Shown one piece after another: positions 1 to 4,765 of a stretch of 7,639 nucleotides of DNA (position 1 is its first letter; each line of letters starts with the position of its first letter). The stretch is from positions 1 to 7,639 of the forward strand of contig JAHJMH010000069.1 in assembly GCA_018821425.1 (NCBI GenBank), in the 5' to 3' direction. The notes beneath the pieces are model-generated. The model was not told the DNA's origin, made no database searches, and saw nothing but the letters and a program-made list of their open reading frames with translations. Position numbers and translations under genes: made by a program. The stretch is from Nanobdellota archaeon (GTDB lineage: Archaea; Nanobdellota; Nanobdellia; Pacearchaeales; GW2011-AR1).

Positions 1-1
1 C

Positions 2-1534
2 GTTGAAGATATTGCGAAGCAAGTTAAGGCGAAGGATGTTGTGTTGTATCCTTACGCGCATCTTTCAAATAATCTTTCTGCGCCAGATGTTGCTTCTGAA
101 GTTTTGGAGAAAGCCGAGAAAGAACTTGGAAAAAGTTTTAAGGTTGTCAAAGCGCCGTTCGGCTATTACAAAGAATTTGAATTGAAAGTGAAAGGCCATC
201 CGCTTAGCGAGTTGTCGCGTAGCTTCGGTTCTGGAAGTGCCCACCCTGGAAAGGTGATTGTGGGAAATGATGAAGATTATGATGTGAAACATTTGCTTCG
301 TGAAATTTCAAAATCAAAACTTGATACTTCAAAATTAAAAGAGAACGATCATAGAATTCTTGGGCGACAGATGGACCTTTTCTCCTTTAGCGACGTGGCG
401 CCGGGGATGGTTTTCTGGCACAATAATGGTTTGATTATTTACAATGGGTTGGTGGATTTTTGGAGGGAGAAACATAAAGGAAATTATCAAGAGATAAGAA
501 CGCCGCAAATCATGGACTCGAAGTTGTGGAAAGTTTCGGGGCATTGGGATAAGTATAAGGAAAATAATTTTGTGACTGATTACGAGGACAGGCCGTTTTT
601 GGTGAAGCCGATGAATTGTCCTGGGGGAATGTTAGTTTACAAAAGTTCGCCGAAGTCGTACAAGGATTTGCCTCTTCGCGTGGGAGAAATGGGGACTGTA
701 CATCGATGCGAGTTGAGTGGAGTTCTTGCGGGTTTGTTCAGAGTTATACAATTCACGCAGGATGATGCACACATTTTCTGCACTGAAGCGCAGGTTAAAG
801 ACGAGATAAAAGGAGTCATCGAACTTGTTAAAGAATTTTATAAAATTTTCAAACTTGATTTTGATCACATTGAACTTTCGACGCGACCTGAGAAGAGAAT
901 TGGTTCCGATAAGGAGTGGGACATGGCGGAGAAAATCCTTGAGGAAGTTTTGAAAGAGAATAAAGTAAAATACAAGATTAATGAAGGCGATGGGGCGTTC
1001 TACGGACCGAAGATTGATTTTCACGTTAAGGATTCATTGGGAAGAACGTGGCAGTTATCGACGATTCAACTTGATTTTGCTTTGCCGGAAAGATTTGATT
1101 TAGAATATATTGATAAAGACAACAAAAGAAAGCGACCGATAATGTTGCATAGAGTTATTTATGGTTCTTTAGAAAGATTTGCGGGGATTTTGTTAGAACA
1201 TACTGGTGGTCGTTTGCCGACGTGGCTCGCGCCGATTCAAGTAAGAGTTGTTAGTTTTACGGACAGAAATGAAAAATACGCGAAGAAAATTGTTGAGACT
1301 TTGGCTTCACAAATTCCTAATTTGAGAATTGACGCGGATTTGAGGAATACAACTGTTCAAGCGAAAGTTAAGGAAGCTGAATTGATGAGGATTCCTTATA
1401 TAATTGTCGTCGGCGAGCGCGAGGAAAAGTCAAACAGCGTCGCGCTTCGTGTTCGCGGGGACAAGAAGATAAAAACCGCGAAGATTGAAAAGTTCGCGAA
1501 GGATTTGGGGAAAGAGATTTTGGAAAGGAGATAG
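2..1534 (+). CDS. thrS: Threonyl-tRNA synthetase, archaeal type, 5'-truncated by window edge
   Basis: Cytoplasmic class II synthetase that attaches threonine to tRNA-Thr. The frame is open from base 2, giving 510 residues; the GTG at 41 is an internal Val codon, not the start. Residues about 1-75 are the end of the archaeal editing domain (D-aminoacyl-tRNA deacylase-like), with YPYAHLS and APFGYYK...KGHPLSELSR. The catalytic core follows: motif 1 region with SGHWDKY, NCPGG (zinc ligand Cys206), motif 2 HRCELSG with Arg234, TQDDAHIFC (His257), MLHRVIYGSLERF (His383) and motif 3 with Arg392. An anticodon-binding domain starts near WLAPIQVRVV and runs to the end. Archaeal homologues are about 620 residues, so roughly 70-100 N-terminal residues lie upstream. 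Motif 2 has Cys-Glu-Leu where Asn-Glu-Pro is usual. It ends with TAG; the next gene is 192 bp away and probably has its own promoter. Confidence 0.97.
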   Translation, partial: VEDIAKQVKAKDVVLYPYAHLSNNLSAPDVASEVLEKAEKELGKSFKVVKAPFGYYKEFELKVKGHPLSELSRSFGSGSAHPGKVIVGNDEDYDVKHLLREISKSKLDTSKLKENDHRILGRQMDLFSFSDVAPGMVFWHNNGLIIYNGLVDFWREKHKGNYQEIRTPQIMDSKLWKVSGHWDKYKENNFVTDYEDRPFLVKPMNCPGGMLVYKSSPKSYKDLPLRVGEMGTVHRCELSGVLAGLFRVIQFTQDDAHIFCTEAQVKDEIKGVIELVKEFYKIFKLDFDHIELSTRPEKRIGSDKEWDMAEKILEEVLKENKVKYKINEGDGAFYGPKIDFHVKDSLGRTWQLSTIQLDFALPERFDLEYIDKDNKRKRPIMLHRVIYGSLERFAGILLEHTGGRLPTWLAPIQVRVVSFTDRNEKYAKKIVETLASQIPNLRIDADLRNTTVQAKVKEAELMRIPYIIVVGEREEKSNSVALRVRGDKKIKTAKIEKFAKDLGKEILERR

Positions 1535-1644
1535 TTACGTTCGCTTCGCTCACGATTTTCTTAAACTTCAGAACAGATTTCATCATGTTCTTCCGTTATT
1601 AATCTTGTTAAGGCGGAGAACTTTAACGAAGTTTGGTTCGGAGC

Positions 1645-1678
1645 TAGATAATTTAGCAACTTGTTGCGAGCTAATCTA
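1645..1678. repeat. Short imperfect inverted repeat between thrS and the next gene
   Basis: TAGAT (1645-1649) and GCAAC (1656-1660) are mirrored by GTTGC (1663-1667) and ATCTA (1674-1678), with 6-nt unpaired segments on each side. The two-base centre is too tight for a stable RNA hairpin with all pairs formed. GAGCTA also occurs twice in direct orientation (1641-1646 and 1668-1673). It lies just upstream of the probable promoter of the 1727 gene, so it could be a weak operator or chance. Confidence 0.25.
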
Positions 1679-1698
1679 TTCCCAAAAATATAATTAAT

Positions 1699-1707
1699 CT
1701 TATTAAC
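1699..1707 (+). promoter_or_regulatory. Probable TATA box for the 1727 gene
   Basis: CTTATTAAC is centred about 24 nt before the ATG at 1727, the distance expected for a leaderless archaeal mRNA. It resembles the TTTATTAAC box before rfcS. There is no Shine-Dalgarno sequence before this ATG. An alternative box, AATATAAT near 1687-1693, would give a leader of about 10 nt. The A/T-rich TTTTATAA immediately before the ATG is too close to direct transcription of this start. Confidence 0.4.
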
Positions 1708-1726
1708 TCTCGTTTTATAAATTTTT

Positions 1727-2254
1727 ATGAACCTGCAGTTTTATTTTGAGAAGCTGAATGATTCTGATGATTTTAAGAAGTTTTTTTTAGAGAATCCTGA
1801 GGCGTATTTTTGCTCGGGTTTTTTCACGATAGATTTCGAGGGACAAGACAATCAGAGGCACATTGATTATTATGTTCCGACGAGCAAGAAAATAATTAGT
1901 TTTAGGTTGGATTCGAGTTCTGACGCTTCTGTTGTAATGCAGGAAGCGCGTCCTGATGTCGAGGGGGATTTTCCTGCTCCTGAAAAACTAAATGATGAAA
2001 TTGATTTTGATTTTGATGAAATCCAGAAAATTATTCGCGAGGAAACTGAAAAAAAAGAAAAGGGAACTAAGGTGAACAAAATGCTTATTTCATTGCAGAA
2101 GCGCGATGGCAAGGAGTCGCTTGTTTGCACGGTTTTCGTCAGTCGTTTTGGATTGTTAAAAATTAATATTGACTTCAAGGGGAAAGACGGAACGCCGGAA
2201 ATTGTTTTCTTTAAGAAGAAGTCGCTTTTTGATTTGGTTCGGAAAGGTGATTGA
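1727..2254 (+). CDS. Unrecognised 175-residue protein
   Basis: I do not recognise a family. The protein starts with an acidic/aromatic segment (residues 1-30) and continues with a strand-rich part containing FCSGFFTIDFEG and HIDYYVPTSKK. Residues about 72-115 are very acidic and helical (DEIDFDFDEIQKIIREE). A second strand-rich part follows, with CTVFVSRFGLLKINIDF and IVFFKKKSLFDLV. No signal peptide, membrane segment or metal motif is visible, so it is probably soluble and cytoplasmic. The start is the first in-frame ATG and follows a TATA-like box at leaderless distance. G/T-rich third codon positions match thrS, which supports real coding. It ends in TGA, 59 bp before the next start. Confidence 0.8.
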   Translation: MNLQFYFEKLNDSDDFKKFFLENPEAYFCSGFFTIDFEGQDNQRHIDYYVPTSKKIISFRLDSSSDASVVMQEARPDVEGDFPAPEKLNDEIDFDFDEIQKIIREETEKKEKGTKVNKMLISLQKRDGKESLVCTVFVSRFGLLKINIDFKGKDGTPEIVFFKKKSLFDLVRKGD

Positions 2255-2284
2255 TTTTTGTGTTTGGTTTTAGGGTTACAAAAA

Positions 2285-2293
2285 TTTATAAAT
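2285..2293 (+). promoter_or_regulatory. TATA box for the 2314 gene
   Basis: TTTATAAAT is centred 25 nt before the ATG at 2314, the classic archaeal spacing for a transcript beginning at or next to the start codon. No Shine-Dalgarno sequence is present between the two. This spacing favours the ATG at 2314 over the upstream in-frame TTG at 2251, which would read through the promoter. Confidence 0.6.
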
Positions 2294-2313
2294 CAAAAAT
2301 TATCAAAATTTTT

Positions 2314-2571
2314 ATGAGAAACAGTTTTAAGAAACTTGAGAGAATTATCTTTGCTTCAAGGCAGGGGGAGAAAGTTCTCCGACATGACCTTTATATTTCT
2401 GAGAATGGAAAGAAACCCAAACTCTATGGGGACCAACTTTCTTTGCTCAGTGAACATGCGGAAAAGCGTGCTTTAATTGCTTTATCTGAAGGAAGAGCAT
2501 TTGCTACCTTTGATGATTTTGAAAAATATTATTCGGGAGATGTTCTGGTTAAGAATTTGGGAATCAATTAG
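2314..2571 (+). CDS. Small unrecognised protein, 85 residues
   Basis: No family is recognised. The protein is charged and looks soluble: a basic N-terminal helix (FKKLERIIFASRQGEK), a middle segment with KPKLYGDQLSLLSEHAEKRALIALSEGRAF, and an acidic, aromatic C-terminal part (FDDFEKYYSGD). The frame extends upstream to a TTG at 2251 overlapping the previous stop, but that extension translates to low-complexity hydrophobic/basic sequence across a TATA box, so the ATG at 2314 is preferred. A T-rich stretch directly follows the TAG stop, consistent with a single-gene transcription unit. The helical character leaves a small nucleic-acid-binding or regulatory protein possible, but nothing specific supports it. 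Confidence 0.7.
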   Translation: MRNSFKKLERIIFASRQGEKVLRHDLYISENGKKPKLYGDQLSLLSEHAEKRALIALSEGRAFATFDDFEKYYSGDVLVKNLGIN

Positions 2572-2573
2572 AA

Positions 2574-2588
2574 TTATTTTTTGTTTTT
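2574..2588 (+). terminator. Poly-T transcription terminator
   Basis: Three bases after the TAG at 2571, the plus strand has runs of T6 and T5 within 15 bases. Archaeal RNA polymerase terminates at such U-tracts without needing a hairpin. It would also keep transcription from running into the oppositely oriented tRNA gene. Confidence 0.5.
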
Positions 2589-2630
2589 AACAGATTAAGA
2601 TTAAGTTTCATAATTCGTCAAATGATATTA

Positions 2631-2781
2631 CGCCCCGACCGGGATTCGAACCCGGGTCACCGCCGTTCTCCAAACTCCGAAGAGCATGGTACCCGCCTTT
2701 GAGAAGGCAAGAGATATCATCTCATCGACTAATCTCAAGGTATTGAGAGGGCGGCATTCTTGGCCTCTGAACTATCGGGGC
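2631..2781 (-). tRNA. tRNA-Glu (anticodon CUC) with a 78-nt intron
   Basis: On the minus strand, acceptor GCCCCGA (2775-2781) pairs with TCGGGGC (2632-2638). The D stem is GTTC/GAAT with GGCC in its loop. The anticodon stem is CCGCC (2750-2754) with GGCGG (2660-2664). The variable region is TGAC, and the T arm is CCGGG-TTCGAAT-CCCGG. The anticodon CTC lies at 2745-2747, giving a CTCTCAC loop once the intron is removed; CTCTCAC is the usual tRNA-Glu loop. Mature length is 73 nt including discriminator G73 (2631). CCA is not encoded. The anticodon arm and D loop resemble bacterial tRNA-Glu as much as archaeal ones, where A73 is more usual. It faces the 2314 gene tail to tail. Confidence 0.92.
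2666..2743 (-). other. tRNA-Glu intron (canonical position 37/38)
   Basis: Removing these 78 nt restores a 73-nt tRNA. The splice sites fit a bulge-helix-bulge: outer helix CCGCC/GGCGG, central helix CTCT (loop positions 32-35) with GGAG in the intron (one G-U pair), a 5' bulge C-A|A and a 3' bulge A-A|C, each cut after its second base. The inner helix is weak, so this is the relaxed form. The intron can form several local hairpins: 2711-2723 (5 bp), 2695-2708 (5 bp) and 2675-2684 (UUCG tetraloop on the RNA). A competing 6-bp hairpin, 2733-2748, includes the anticodon. A second GGCGG in the intron (2693-2697) could mispair with the 5' anticodon stem. Confidence 0.85.
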
Positions 2782-2802
2782 ATTATTTTTCCTCGATAGT
2801 TC
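2769..2802. repeat. Inverted repeat A: tRNA 5' end paired with its own leader
   Basis: GAACTATCG (2769-2777, which is tRNA-Glu nucleotides 5-13 on the minus strand) is exactly mirrored by CGATAGTTC (2794-2802) just upstream of the tRNA. The 9-bp stem would enclose a 16-nt loop containing the mature 5' end. The same arrangement recurs at 2917-2949. Confidence 0.7.
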
Positions 2803-2854
2803 CATCCTTAGTTTTTTCTACCAAACTTAGTTTTCTTTTACACTGTACTCTCTT

Positions 2855-2913
2855 GGGTTTTCTACCACCGTAGTTTCTTTCCCAAAAGAAACCCGTTTCT
2901 AAAAGAAAAACCC
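2855..2913. repeat. Compound hairpin in the gene-free stretch
   Basis: GTTTCTTT (2873-2880) and AAAGAAAC (2885-2892) form a perfect 8-bp stem with a 4-nt loop. It lies inside an outer imperfect pair GGGTTTTC (2855-2862)/GAAAAACCC (2905-2913), which has one bulged base. An alternative inner pairing AGAAAC/GTTTCT exists at 2887-2900. This may belong to a structured RNA on either strand. Confidence 0.45.
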
Positions 2914-2916
2914 ACT

Positions 2917-2949
2917 GAACTATCGGGGCAATCGCGCTTCCGATAGTTC
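2917..2949. repeat. Inverted repeat B with a copy of the tRNA-Glu 5' end
   Basis: GAACTATCGG (2917-2926) and CCGATAGTTC (2940-2949) form a perfect 10-bp stem with a 13-nt loop. On the minus strand the unit contains the same first 15 nt as tRNA-Glu (acceptor strand plus start of the D arm), positioned like unit A. The following sequence does not continue as a tRNA, and there is no matching 3' acceptor, so this is a fragment or a repeat, not a second tRNA gene. Confidence 0.7.
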
Positions 2950-2982
2950 CTATCTGTTTGTTTCCAAAGGAGGTTGACTGTC

Positions 2983-3000
2983 AAGGAACCTTGGTTCCTT
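2983..3000. repeat. Near-palindrome, 8-bp arms
   Basis: AAGGAACC (2983-2990) and GGTTCCTT (2993-3000) are exact inverse complements around a two-base centre. The 2-nt centre means an RNA hairpin would open one or two pairs. It sits between repeat units B and C. Confidence 0.55.
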
Positions 3001-3005
3001 ACACT

Positions 3006-3019
3006 GAACCTATCGGGGC
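3006..3019. repeat. Third copy of the tRNA-Glu 5' end (unit C, one extra base)
   Basis: GAACCTATCGGGGC repeats the core of units A and B with one inserted C. On the minus strand it starts GCCCCGATAGG. It has no adjacent inverted arm but could pair, with one bulge, with the arm at 2940-2949. Its G1 equivalent (3019) is about 26 nt downstream of a minus-strand TATA-like box. Confidence 0.6.
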
Positions 3020-3040
3020 TTATTCTCACTACAAGATTTC

Positions 3041-3050
3041 TATTTAAAAG
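3041..3050 (-). promoter_or_regulatory. Candidate minus-strand TATA box upstream of the repeat cluster
   Basis: CTTTTAAATA on the minus strand is centred about 26 nt before position 3019, the start of unit C. This is the best TATA-like element on the minus strand between 2782 and 3167; the region about 26-32 nt before the tRNA itself is merely A-rich. A transcript from here could run through units C and B into tRNA-Glu as a long leader, or be a separate RNA. Confidence 0.4.
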
Positions 3051-3085
3051 AATTGTGTTTAACATTTCAATCCAAATCAGATAAC

Positions 3086-3094
3086 TTTAAAAAC
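3086..3094 (+). promoter_or_regulatory. Possible TATA box for the eL41 gene
   Basis: TTTAAAAAC lies about 78 nt before the eL41 ATG. Initiation roughly 25 nt downstream would leave a leader of about 50 nt carrying the GGAGG ribosome binding site, in contrast to the apparently leaderless neighbours. Confidence 0.3.
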
Positions 3095-3154
3095 AAATTT
3101 CTCCAGAAATGTTTATGATAATGACGATGGTTGCTGAATTCGCAAAAACCCGCT

Positions 3155-3159
3155 GGAGG
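3155..3159 (+). promoter_or_regulatory. Shine-Dalgarno site of the eL41 gene
   Basis: GGAGG with 8 nt to the ATG at 3168 is a strong ribosome binding site. It fixes the start at 3168 rather than the internal ATG at residue 14, which has no such site. Confidence 0.7.
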
Positions 3160-3167
3160 CTTTTGTC

Positions 3168-3284
3168 ATGAAGAGAAGCTCAAGACGTTGGAAGAAGAAG
3201 CGCCAGATGAGATGGAAGTGGCAACGAAAACGTCTTAGAAAAGAAAAGCACAAGAGAAAGTTAAAGAGAGCACGAGCTAAGTAG
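3168..3284 (+). CDS. rpl41e: Ribosomal protein eL41 (L41e), 38 residues
   Basis: A very small arginine/lysine-rich single-helix protein of the large ribosomal subunit, located at the intersubunit bridge in ribosome structures. Residues 14-38 (MRWKWQRKRLRK...) align end to end without gaps with the 25-residue eukaryotic eL41 (MRAKWRKKRMRR...), with about 13 identities by eye. The N-terminal extension (MKRSSRRWKKKRQ) matches the longer form I recall from Thermococcales. A GGAGG site with 8-nt spacing supports the first ATG. It ends in TAG, followed by a T-rich stretch. It stands alone, flanked by the tRNA-associated repeat region and an unrecognised gene. At 117 bp it is easily missed by gene finders. 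Confidence 0.92.
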   Translation: MKRSSRRWKKKRQMRWKWQRKRLRKEKHKRKLKRARAK

Positions 3285-3288
3285 TAAT

Positions 3289-3300
3289 TCTTATATTTTT
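3289..3300 (+). terminator. T-rich probable terminator after the eL41 gene
   Basis: TCTTATATTTTT begins five bases after the TAG stop and ends in T5. It separates the eL41 gene from a new TATA box at 3314. Confidence 0.35.
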
Positions 3301-3313
3301 GGGAACAATAATC

Positions 3314-3321
3314 TATAAAAA
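3314..3321 (+). promoter_or_regulatory. Strong TATA box
   Basis: TATAAAAA, preceded by ATC, is centred 25-26 nt before the ATG at 3343. This predicts a transcript beginning at or beside that ATG. However, the ATG is followed by GGA and then TGA, so its relation to the 3406 coding region is unclear. Confidence 0.6.
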
Positions 3322-3405
3322 GGAATTCAAATAATAAGATTTATGGGATGATTATCAGTAACGGAATTTGAACAAGAAAAAAATATCAGACTTGTTCAGG
3401 AATAC

Positions 3406-3753
3406 ATGAGATTGAGCCGCAAGTTTGAAGGCTCTTCAATTCAAGACCTTGAGAGGAATCTCACAAATGAAGGGATGGCGGGAAGTTCATGGAGCGGAAA
3501 AGTTTCCGAATACAGAAGATTAAGAGAAATTGAAAATTATCTTAAAGGATTAACTGGAGAACAATTCTTAGAAATATTAGCTTACGAAAATTTCCCTCCA
3601 ACAAGCAAACAAATTAAAGAATCAGTCCCCTATAAAAGTCTGGAAGCAGGCTGTCTCCAAGTTTTAAAATCATCAAGACAAAGAACGGAAACCCCTCCTT
3701 TTGTCCAAGAAGCATTTGAGCGATTTGAAAGTGGAAAACAAATTGACCTATAA
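3406..3753 (+). CDS. Unrecognised 115-residue protein with unclear 5' end
   Basis: No family is recognised. It is a charged, mainly helical soluble protein: MRLSRKFEGSSIQDLERNL, then a Gly/Ser stretch (GMAGSSWSGK), a helix YRRLREIENYLKGLTGEQFLEIL, and a C-terminal part rich in Pro and charged residues. The ATG at 3406 is the first in-frame start after a stop, but the frame is open from 3352. The extra 18 residues (LSVTEFEQEKNIRLVQEY) look like genuine helical coding sequence. A well-placed TATA box points to the in-frame ATG at 3343, which is cut off by a TGA at 3349. The true N-terminus may therefore be longer, through a sequence error or recent mutation. The gene ends with TAA, 51 bp before rfcS, and codon style matches the rfc genes. 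Confidence 0.65.
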   Translation: MRLSRKFEGSSIQDLERNLTNEGMAGSSWSGKVSEYRRLREIENYLKGLTGEQFLEILAYENFPPTSKQIKESVPYKSLEAGCLQVLKSSRQRTETPPFVQEAFERFESGKQIDL

Positions 3754-3775
3754 TCTCTGATGAATCCCCACAATC

Positions 3776-3784
3776 TTTATTAAC
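3776..3784 (+). promoter_or_regulatory. TATA box of the rfcS-rfcL operon
   Basis: TTTATTAAC is centred about 25 nt before the rfcS ATG at 3805, and no Shine-Dalgarno site lies between. This suggests a leaderless transcript. Confidence 0.55.
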
Positions 3785-3804
3785 CAAACTCGCCAAAGAA
3801 TTTA

Positions 3805-4764
3805 ATGGCATCAGAAATTTGGACAGAAAAATACAGGCCGACAAACTTCTCTGAAATCTTCGGTCAAGAAGACATAGTAAAAAGAGTTCAATCACTTACA
3901 AATTCGCTTAACATTCCTCACTTGCTTTTTGCGGGACCTGCCGGAACGGGAAAATCGACAATGGCTCTCGTGATTGTGAAAGAACTTTTCGGAAAAGATT
4001 GGAAAGAAAACTATCTAGAACTTAACGCTTCTGACGAAAGAGGAATCCAAATCGTAAGGGAAAAAGTAAAAAACTTCGCGCGAACAAAATCTATCGGAAA
4101 CATTCCTTTCAAAATAATCTTTCTTGACGAAGCAGACGCTCTTACTCCCGAAGCCCAGCAAGCCCTGAGAAGAACTATGGAAAATTACTCGAGCACTTGC
4201 AGATTCATGCTTTCATGCAACTATTCTAGCAAAATCATCGACCCCATCCAATCCAGATGCGCGGCATTCCGATTCAAACTACTTGAAAAAAAAGACATAG
4301 AGAAAGTTCTAAAAAATATTGGCATAAAAGAAAAACTAGAAATCAGCGACGGCGCGATAGAAATTCTTTATGAAGGTTCGGAAGGCGACTGTCGAAGAGC
4401 AATAAATCTTTTACAATCAACTGCATTTGTATCTCCAATCGTAAATGAAAGCATAGTTTCAACAGTTATCTCAAACGCAAAACCAAAAGACATTCGCACA
4501 GTTCTCGATTATGCGCTCTCAGGAGATTTCCAAATGTCAAGAGAAAAACTTCTTGATGTAATGTTAAAAGAAAGTATTTCGGGTCAAGAGGTCATAAAAG
4601 CGATTCAGAAAGAAATCTGGAATCTTCCAGTTGAACCGGAACTAAAGGTAAAGCTAACAGAAAAAACAGGTGAGACCGAATTCAGGATCGTCGAAGGTTC
4701 CGATCCATTCATACAGCTCCAGTCCCTCATAGCAAGCTTCGTCCTCGCCGGTTTGGGGAAGTAA
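3805..4764 (+). CDS. rfcS: Replication factor C small subunit
   Basis: AAA+ ATPase subunit of the clamp loader, which opens the PCNA ring and places it on primed DNA with RfcL. The 319 residues match the usual length of intein-free archaeal RfcS. The N-terminus has the clamp-loader signature WTEKYRP (6-12). Walker A is GPAGTGKST (44-52). ELNASDERG follows (about 72-80), and Walker B is IIFLDEAD (104-111). Sensor 1 Asn is at 139. The SRC arginine finger is at 150-152, acting on the neighbouring subunit. Sensor 2 is GDCRRAIN near 194-201. The C-terminal third is the helical collar domain. No intein interrupts Walker A, although many archaeal rfcS genes carry one. It is followed one base later by rfcL, so the two are clearly co-transcribed. 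Confidence 0.98.
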   Translation: MASEIWTEKYRPTNFSEIFGQEDIVKRVQSLTNSLNIPHLLFAGPAGTGKSTMALVIVKELFGKDWKENYLELNASDERGIQIVREKVKNFARTKSIGNIPFKIIFLDEADALTPEAQQALRRTMENYSSTCRFMLSCNYSSKIIDPIQSRCAAFRFKLLEKKDIEKVLKNIGIKEKLEISDGAIEILYEGSEGDCRRAINLLQSTAFVSPIVNESIVSTVISNAKPKDIRTVLDYALSGDFQMSREKLLDVMLKESISGQEVIKAIQKEIWNLPVEPELKVKLTEKTGETEFRIVEGSDPFIQLQSLIASFVLAGLGK

Positions 4765-4765
4765 A

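Noticed and set aside
1535..1560. CGTTCGCTTCGCTCACG as a REP-like element after thrS
   Set aside because: It is a short direct repeat (TTCGCTTCGC) with little dyad symmetry, and no second copy occurs in the window.
1550..1590. Possible box C/D sRNA on the minus strand (ATGATGA followed by CTGA)
   Set aside because: Only 8 nt separate the two boxes, the C' candidate (GTGAGCG) is poor and no final box D follows, so the set is incomplete.
2666..2743. Box C/D guide RNA inside the tRNA intron, as in some archaeal tRNA-Trp introns
   Set aside because: GATGAGATGATA is only a partial box C match and no CTGA box D follows within the intron.
2769..3019. Integration (att) site of a mobile element at tRNA-Glu
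   Set aside because: Integrases usually target the 3' half of tRNA genes, while here the 5' end is copied, and no integrase or cargo gene is present between the copies.
2911..3019. CRISPR array from the repeated GAACTATCGG motif
   Set aside because: The copies alternate in orientation and have unequal spacing, and repeats of 10-15 bp are too short.
2782..3020. Units B and C as additional tRNA genes
   Set aside because: Only the first 15 or so nucleotides match a tRNA. There is no T arm and no matching 3' acceptor strand (GCCCCG on the plus strand occurs only at 2632).
2862..3065. Open frame of 67 codons on the minus strand across the repeat region
   Set aside because: It is composed of the tRNA-like repeat units and hairpins, has no recognisable protein features, and its composition does not resemble the coding genes nearby.
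3805..4764. Intein insertion in rfcS
   Set aside because: Walker A, Walker B and the SRC motif are continuous and the length is that of a plain subunit.
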